The position numbers and the translations under genes were made by a program. From Clostridia bacterium (lineage in GTDB: Bacteria > Bacillota > Clostridia > Oscillospirales > Acutalibacteraceae), in the NCBI GenBank assembly GCA_024404065.1, contig JAKSQR010000059.1:1-8594 (forward strand): a stretch of DNA of 8,594 nt. The letters run 5' to 3'. The notes beneath the pieces are model-generated. The model was not told the DNA's origin. It saw nothing but the letters and a program-made list of their open reading frames with translations, and searched no databases. Positions 7,359-8,594 of this stretch are shown here, one piece after another (positions within the stretch are counted from its first letter, which is position 1; every line of letters starts with the position of its first letter).

Positions 7359-7386
7359 ATTATAACACAAAAATCCCCAAATGCAA
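7359..7386 (-). promoter_or_regulatory. Predicted mraZ (dcw operon) promoter, extended -10
   Basis: On the minus strand a perfect TATAAT (7364-7359) is preceded by TGT, giving the extended -10 form TGnTATAAT. The -35 is weak: TTGCAT (7386-7381) at a 16-bp spacing. Transcription should start near 7352, leaving a leader of about 80 bases before mraZ that contains the MraZ-box-like repeats. Confidence 0.6.
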
Positions 7387-7540
7387 GCGTTTTTTTCAGA
7401 AATTTGAAATATTTTTTTGTTATATATAAAAGAAGCCGTCAGGCGTTGCCTTTCAGGGAGAAAAATTCAGCTGAATTCAGGTCCAGACACCGTGAAAATG
7501 AAAGATTTTCAGCTTTCAGAAAGATTTTTGAAAAATTCAC
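7387..7540. other. AT-rich divergent intergenic core between the mraZ and rpsT promoters
   Basis: The mraZ-rpsT gap is 328 bases. Its outer parts hold the mraZ leader and promoter (7273-7386) and the rpsT promoter and leader (7541-7600). This middle part has long T-runs (about 7390-7420), a TATATATAAA stretch (7421-7430), a short AGGC/GCCT hairpin (7441-7451), the palindrome at 7464-7477, and several TTTCAG/TTCAG repeats. No ORF here has a ribosome-binding site or recognisable product. Confidence 0.5.
7464..7480. repeat. Perfect 14-bp palindrome AATTCAGCTGAATT overlapping CTGAATTCAG
   Basis: AATTCAGCTGAATT (7464-7477) is a perfect palindrome, and it overlaps a second perfect 10-bp palindrome, CTGAATTCAG (7471-7480). 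It lies about 78 bp upstream of the mraZ -35 and 61 bp upstream of the rpsT -35, so it could be a regulator-binding dyad for either promoter. No family is recognised; function is unknown. Confidence 0.5.
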
Positions 7541-7569
7541 TTGAAATTATCGAAACAATGTGGTAATAT
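7541..7569 (+). promoter_or_regulatory. Predicted rpsT promoter, extended -10
   Basis: TTGAAA (7541-7546), a 17-bp spacer, and TAATAT (7564-7569) preceded by TGG, again a TG-extended -10. The predicted start near 7576 leaves a leader of only about 25 bases, mostly the ribosome-binding region of rpsT. The AT-rich stretch directly upstream could serve as an UP element. Confidence 0.6.
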
Positions 7570-7600
7570 ACCAAACTGTATGAAAGAAGGAGGTGTAATT

Positions 7601-7852
7601 ATGCCCAATATTAAGTCAGCTAAAAAGAGAGTTATCGTTAATAAGACTAGAGCTGCAAGAAACAAGTCACGCAACACAGCACTTAAAACAGCTATCAAAA
7701 AGGCTAACGTTGCAGCTGCAGCTGGTGCACCCGAAACTGAAGCACTTGTAAAGGAAGCTATCAAGAAGGTAGACCAGGCCGCTGCTAAGGGTCTTCTCCA
7801 TAAGAATAACGCTGCTCACAAGAAGGCAGCACTTGCAAAGCTTGCAAAATAA
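7601..7852 (+). CDS. rpsT: 30S ribosomal protein bS20
   Basis: Small basic primary-binding protein of the 30S subunit body that contacts 16S rRNA. The 83-aa product is near the normal family length of about 85-90. It begins MPNIKSAKKRV and continues with the family-typical R/K-rich helices (NKTRAARNKSRNTALKTAIK) and a C-terminal KGLLHKNNAAHKKAALAKLAK. The ATG at 7601 has a strong GGAGG (7589-7593); an upstream in-frame TTG at 7541 would add an unrelated 20-residue extension and lies inside the predicted promoter. It stands alone between its own promoter and a hairpin, divergent from mraZ. In E. coli bS20 represses its own translation through the leader; the very short leader here gives little room for an elaborate structure. 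Confidence 0.97.
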   Translation: MPNIKSAKKRVIVNKTRAARNKSRNTALKTAIKKANVAAAAGAPETEALVKEAIKKVDQAAAKGLLHKNNAAHKKAALAKLAK

Positions 7853-7878
7853 TTAAAGCTGAAGCAAATTCAACTATC

Positions 7879-7910
7879 GGCCGTGGTTATATTTTCCTAT
7901 AACCACGGCT
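7879..7910 (+). terminator. Probable rpsT terminator hairpin (weak T-tract)
   Basis: GCCGTGGTTATA (7880-7891) pairs perfectly with TATAACCACGGC (7898-7909) around a 6-base loop, with a further G-U pair at 7879/7910. The following CTCTTGAATATT is not a strong T-tract, so termination may be partial or aided by factors. It stands 27 bases after the rpsT stop and just before the next promoter. Confidence 0.65.
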
Positions 7911-7918
7911 CTTGAATA

Positions 7919-7947
7919 TTGACAACCCTATCTGGGTTTGATATAAT
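7919..7947 (+). promoter_or_regulatory. Perfect-consensus promoter for the small membrane protein and acpP
   Basis: TTGACA (7919-7924), exactly 17 bp, TATAAT (7942-7947), plus TGA before the -10: every primary-sigma consensus element is present. Transcription should start near 7954, giving a leader of about 44 bases with a small GCGG/CCGC hairpin (7960-7973). The spacer contains an inverted repeat, AACCC-N5-GGGTT (7924-7938), a possible operator. Strong constitutive expression is expected unless that dyad is bound. Confidence 0.85.
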
Positions 7948-7997
7948 GCAATGCGTAAGGCGGTTTAGTCCGCACTATCATTTTCGGAGGATTCACT

Positions 7998-8171
7998 ATG
8001 AAGACTTTTAAGAAGATCGCTAAAGTTGTAGCTATCATCGTTGCAATTGCTGCTGCAGTTGCAGGTGTTTATTACGCAGTTAAAAAGATTAAAGAGAAGA
8101 AGAACGAAGAAGCAGACAAGCCTGAAAACTATGTTTCATGCTCCTGCTGCGAAAAGCCTGAAAATCTTTAA
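7998..8171 (+). CDS. Small single-span membrane protein with C-terminal Cys-x-Cys-Cys motif, unknown function
   Basis: A 57-aa ORF with an ATG at 7998, GGAGG at 7986-7990 (7-base spacer) and a consensus promoter upstream, so expression is well supported. The product has a basic N-terminus MKTFKKIAK, one hydrophobic helix (about 10-28, rich in Ala/Val/Ile), a charged segment KKIKEKKNEEADK (29-41), and a tail VSCSCCEKPENL with Cys48, Cys50 and Cys51. I do not recognise the family. Positive charge flanks both sides of the helix, so orientation is unclear, and the hydrophobic part could instead be a signal peptide, although I see no obvious cleavage site. The cysteines could bind metal or take part in thiol chemistry (speculative). 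It is 43 bases upstream of acpP with no terminator between, so the two are probably co-transcribed. Confidence 0.8.
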   Translation: MKTFKKIAKVVAIIVAIAAAVAGVYYAVKKIKEKKNEEADKPENYVSCSCCEKPENL

Positions 8172-8181
8172 TTAAGCTATA

Positions 8182-8195
8182 CCCGTTTAAGCGGG
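8182..8195 (+). other. Small hairpin between the membrane-protein gene and acpP
   Basis: CCCG (8182-8185) pairs with CGGG (8192-8195) around a 6-base loop that can close by one T-G pair. No T-run follows, so it is not a terminator. It stands 9 bases upstream of the AGGAGG of acpP and could act as an mRNA processing or stability element, allowing different levels of the two products. Confidence 0.35.
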
Positions 8196-8214
8196 CATTT
8201 AACCAGGAGGAATT

Positions 8215-8445
8215 ATGGTACTCGAAAAAATTATCGACATTATCAGCGAGCAGCTTGAACTCGACAAGTCAGTTATTAAAGAAAATTCTTCTTTCACAGA
8301 TGACCTTGGCGCAGGTTCACTTGATATGATTGACCTTGCTATGAGCATCGAAGATGAATTTGACCTTGAGCTTCCCGATAACGACCTTGATAAGATCAAG
8401 ACCGTTGGTGAGCTTGCTAAGTTTATCGAAGCTAACTCAAAGTAA
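8215..8445 (+). CDS. acpP: Acyl carrier protein
   Basis: Acidic four-helix carrier that holds acyl chains on a 4'-phosphopantetheine arm, normally in type II fatty acid synthesis in the cytoplasm. The 76-aa product has the usual length and pattern: helix I (MVLEKIIDIISEQL), loop with FTDDLGAGSLDMIDL, helix II (SLDMIDLAMSIEDEF, 35-49), LPDNDLDKIKTVGEL and a final helix. Ser35 is the attachment serine. The usual preceding Asp of the DSL motif is Gly34, an uncommon change. Start: ATG at 8215 with a perfect AGGAGG (8205-8210) at a tight 4-base spacing. No fab genes are visible nearby, so it could be the housekeeping ACP or a second, specialised one; symbol by family only. Confidence 0.92.
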   Translation: MVLEKIIDIISEQLELDKSVIKENSSFTDDLGAGSLDMIDLAMSIEDEFDLELPDNDLDKIKTVGELAKFIEANSK

Positions 8446-8454
8446 TAAGCTATT

Positions 8455-8485
8455 AACCGCAGTTAATTCTGCGGTTTTTATTTTT
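8455..8485 (+). terminator. Intrinsic terminator after acpP
   Basis: AACCGCAG (8455-8462) pairs with CTGCGGTT (8469-8476) around a 6-base loop, followed by TTTATTTTT (8477-8485). It begins 10 bases after the acpP stop and ends the membrane-protein/acpP transcription unit. Confidence 0.9.
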
Positions 8486-8503
8486 GCCCTGTGCAAATTA
8501 CTT

Positions 8504-8532
8504 TTGACAAACTACTCCCCTTGTGATATAAA
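8504..8532 (+). promoter_or_regulatory. Near-consensus promoter for the gene at the right edge
   Basis: TTGACA (8504-8509), exactly 17 bp, TATAAA (8527-8532), preceded by TGA. The layout is nearly identical to the promoter at 7919-7947, including the shared TGATATAA. The predicted start near 8539 leaves about 30 bases before the ATG at 8569. Confidence 0.8.
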
Positions 8533-8568
8533 ATGTTACAAAGCAAAGAAGCTGACGGAAGTGATATT

Positions 8569-8594
8569 ATGATTCTGAAAAACGCATTGGTCTG
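8569..8594 (+). CDS. Partial gene, 5' end only (possibly an amidohydrolase)
   Basis: An ATG at 8569 opens a frame reading Met-Ile-Leu-Lys-Asn-Ala-Leu-Val before the window ends. A weak ribosome-binding site (GGAAG, 8557-8561) and a strong promoter upstream support it. The start resembles those of dihydroorotase-like amidohydrolases, which often begin with a hydrophobic strand followed by KNA/KNG and V, but eight residues cannot establish this. Confidence 0.55.

Noticed and set aside
7404..7530. Possible small RNA from a TTGAAA/TATAAA pair in the intergenic region
   Set aside because: The spacing is only 15 bp and the only terminator-like element (CTTT-CAG-AAAG then T5) is too weak; not supportable without expression data.
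7356..7544. Possible 62-aa plus-strand ORF upstream of rpsT
   Set aside because: No ribosome-binding site, no recognisable domain, overlaps the mraZ promoter on the other strand, and its composition looks like translated AT-rich intergenic DNA.
7498..7566. 22-codon ORF just upstream of rpsT that could be a leader peptide
   Set aside because: No ribosome-binding site, and it runs through the predicted rpsT -35 and -10, so it would not be on the rpsT transcript.
7541..7600. N-terminal extension of rpsT
   Set aside because: The extra 20 residues do not match bS20 and the DNA contains the promoter and ribosome-binding site; MPNIKSAKKR is the expected start.
7954..7997. Leader of the small membrane-protein gene as a riboswitch
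   Set aside because: Only about 44 bases with a 4-bp hairpin; no known aptamer pattern recognised.
8182..8195. Hairpin before acpP considered as a terminator or riboswitch
   Set aside because: The stem is short and no T-run follows; the 43-base gap is too small for a known riboswitch.
8354..8572. Plus-strand ORF overlapping acpP and its terminator
   Set aside because: It is an out-of-frame reading of the acpP 3' end that runs through the terminator and the next promoter.
1..8594. Search for CRISPR arrays, insertion sequences, tRNA/rRNA genes, prophage or toxin-antitoxin genes
   Set aside because: None seen: no spaced direct repeats, transposase motifs, cloverleaf-like segments or foreign-looking gene blocks; coding regions are conserved housekeeping genes.

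Overview
The window looks like a low-to-moderate GC Firmicute of class Clostridia, most likely an Oscillospiraceae/Ruminococcaceae-type gut bacterium (taxonomy inferred, not proven). The grounds are strong AGGAGG ribosome-binding sites, TTGACA/TATAAT promoters with TG-extended -10 boxes, a meso-DAP-type MurE, and a SpoVD-like penicillin-binding protein with PASTA domains inside the division/cell-wall (dcw) cluster.

The left 7.3 kb, all on the minus strand, is the start of a dcw operon. Transcription runs from about 7350 towards 1: mraZ, rsmH, an ftsL-type gene, a class B PBP (spoVD/ftsI type), murE, murF, and the first 9 codons of another gene at the left edge (mraY would be expected from synteny but cannot be confirmed). 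Gaps between genes are 3 to about 75 bp. The genes cover regulation (MraZ), 16S rRNA methylation (RsmH), septal scaffold and transpeptidase (FtsL, PBP) and cytoplasmic UDP-MurNAc-pentapeptide synthesis (MurE, MurF). A TG-extended promoter and phased GGGAG-type repeats resembling MraZ boxes lie upstream of mraZ. The most unexpected element is a textbook intrinsic terminator on the operon strand between ftsL and the PBP gene (5331-5362), with no room for a promoter after it. This suggests attenuation or programmed readthrough in the middle of the operon.

From 7273 to 7600 is a divergent, AT-rich intergenic region. It holds the mraZ promoter, an AATTCAGCTGAATT palindrome and the rpsT promoter. 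The plus strand then carries rpsT (ribosomal protein bS20) and a hairpin terminator. Next comes an operon made of an unrecognised 57-aa single-span membrane protein ending in a Cys-x-Cys-Cys motif and an acyl carrier protein gene; it is driven by a perfect TTGACA-17-TATAAT promoter and closed by a clear terminator. A second near-consensus promoter leads into a gene cut by the right edge.

Most of the window is ordinary housekeeping sequence. I see no mobile element, CRISPR array, tRNA or rRNA. The items worth a second look are the intra-operon terminator, the MraZ-box-like repeats, the SpoVD-type cysteine pair, the small CxCC membrane protein next to acpP, and the Asp-to-Gly change beside the phosphopantetheine serine of the ACP.
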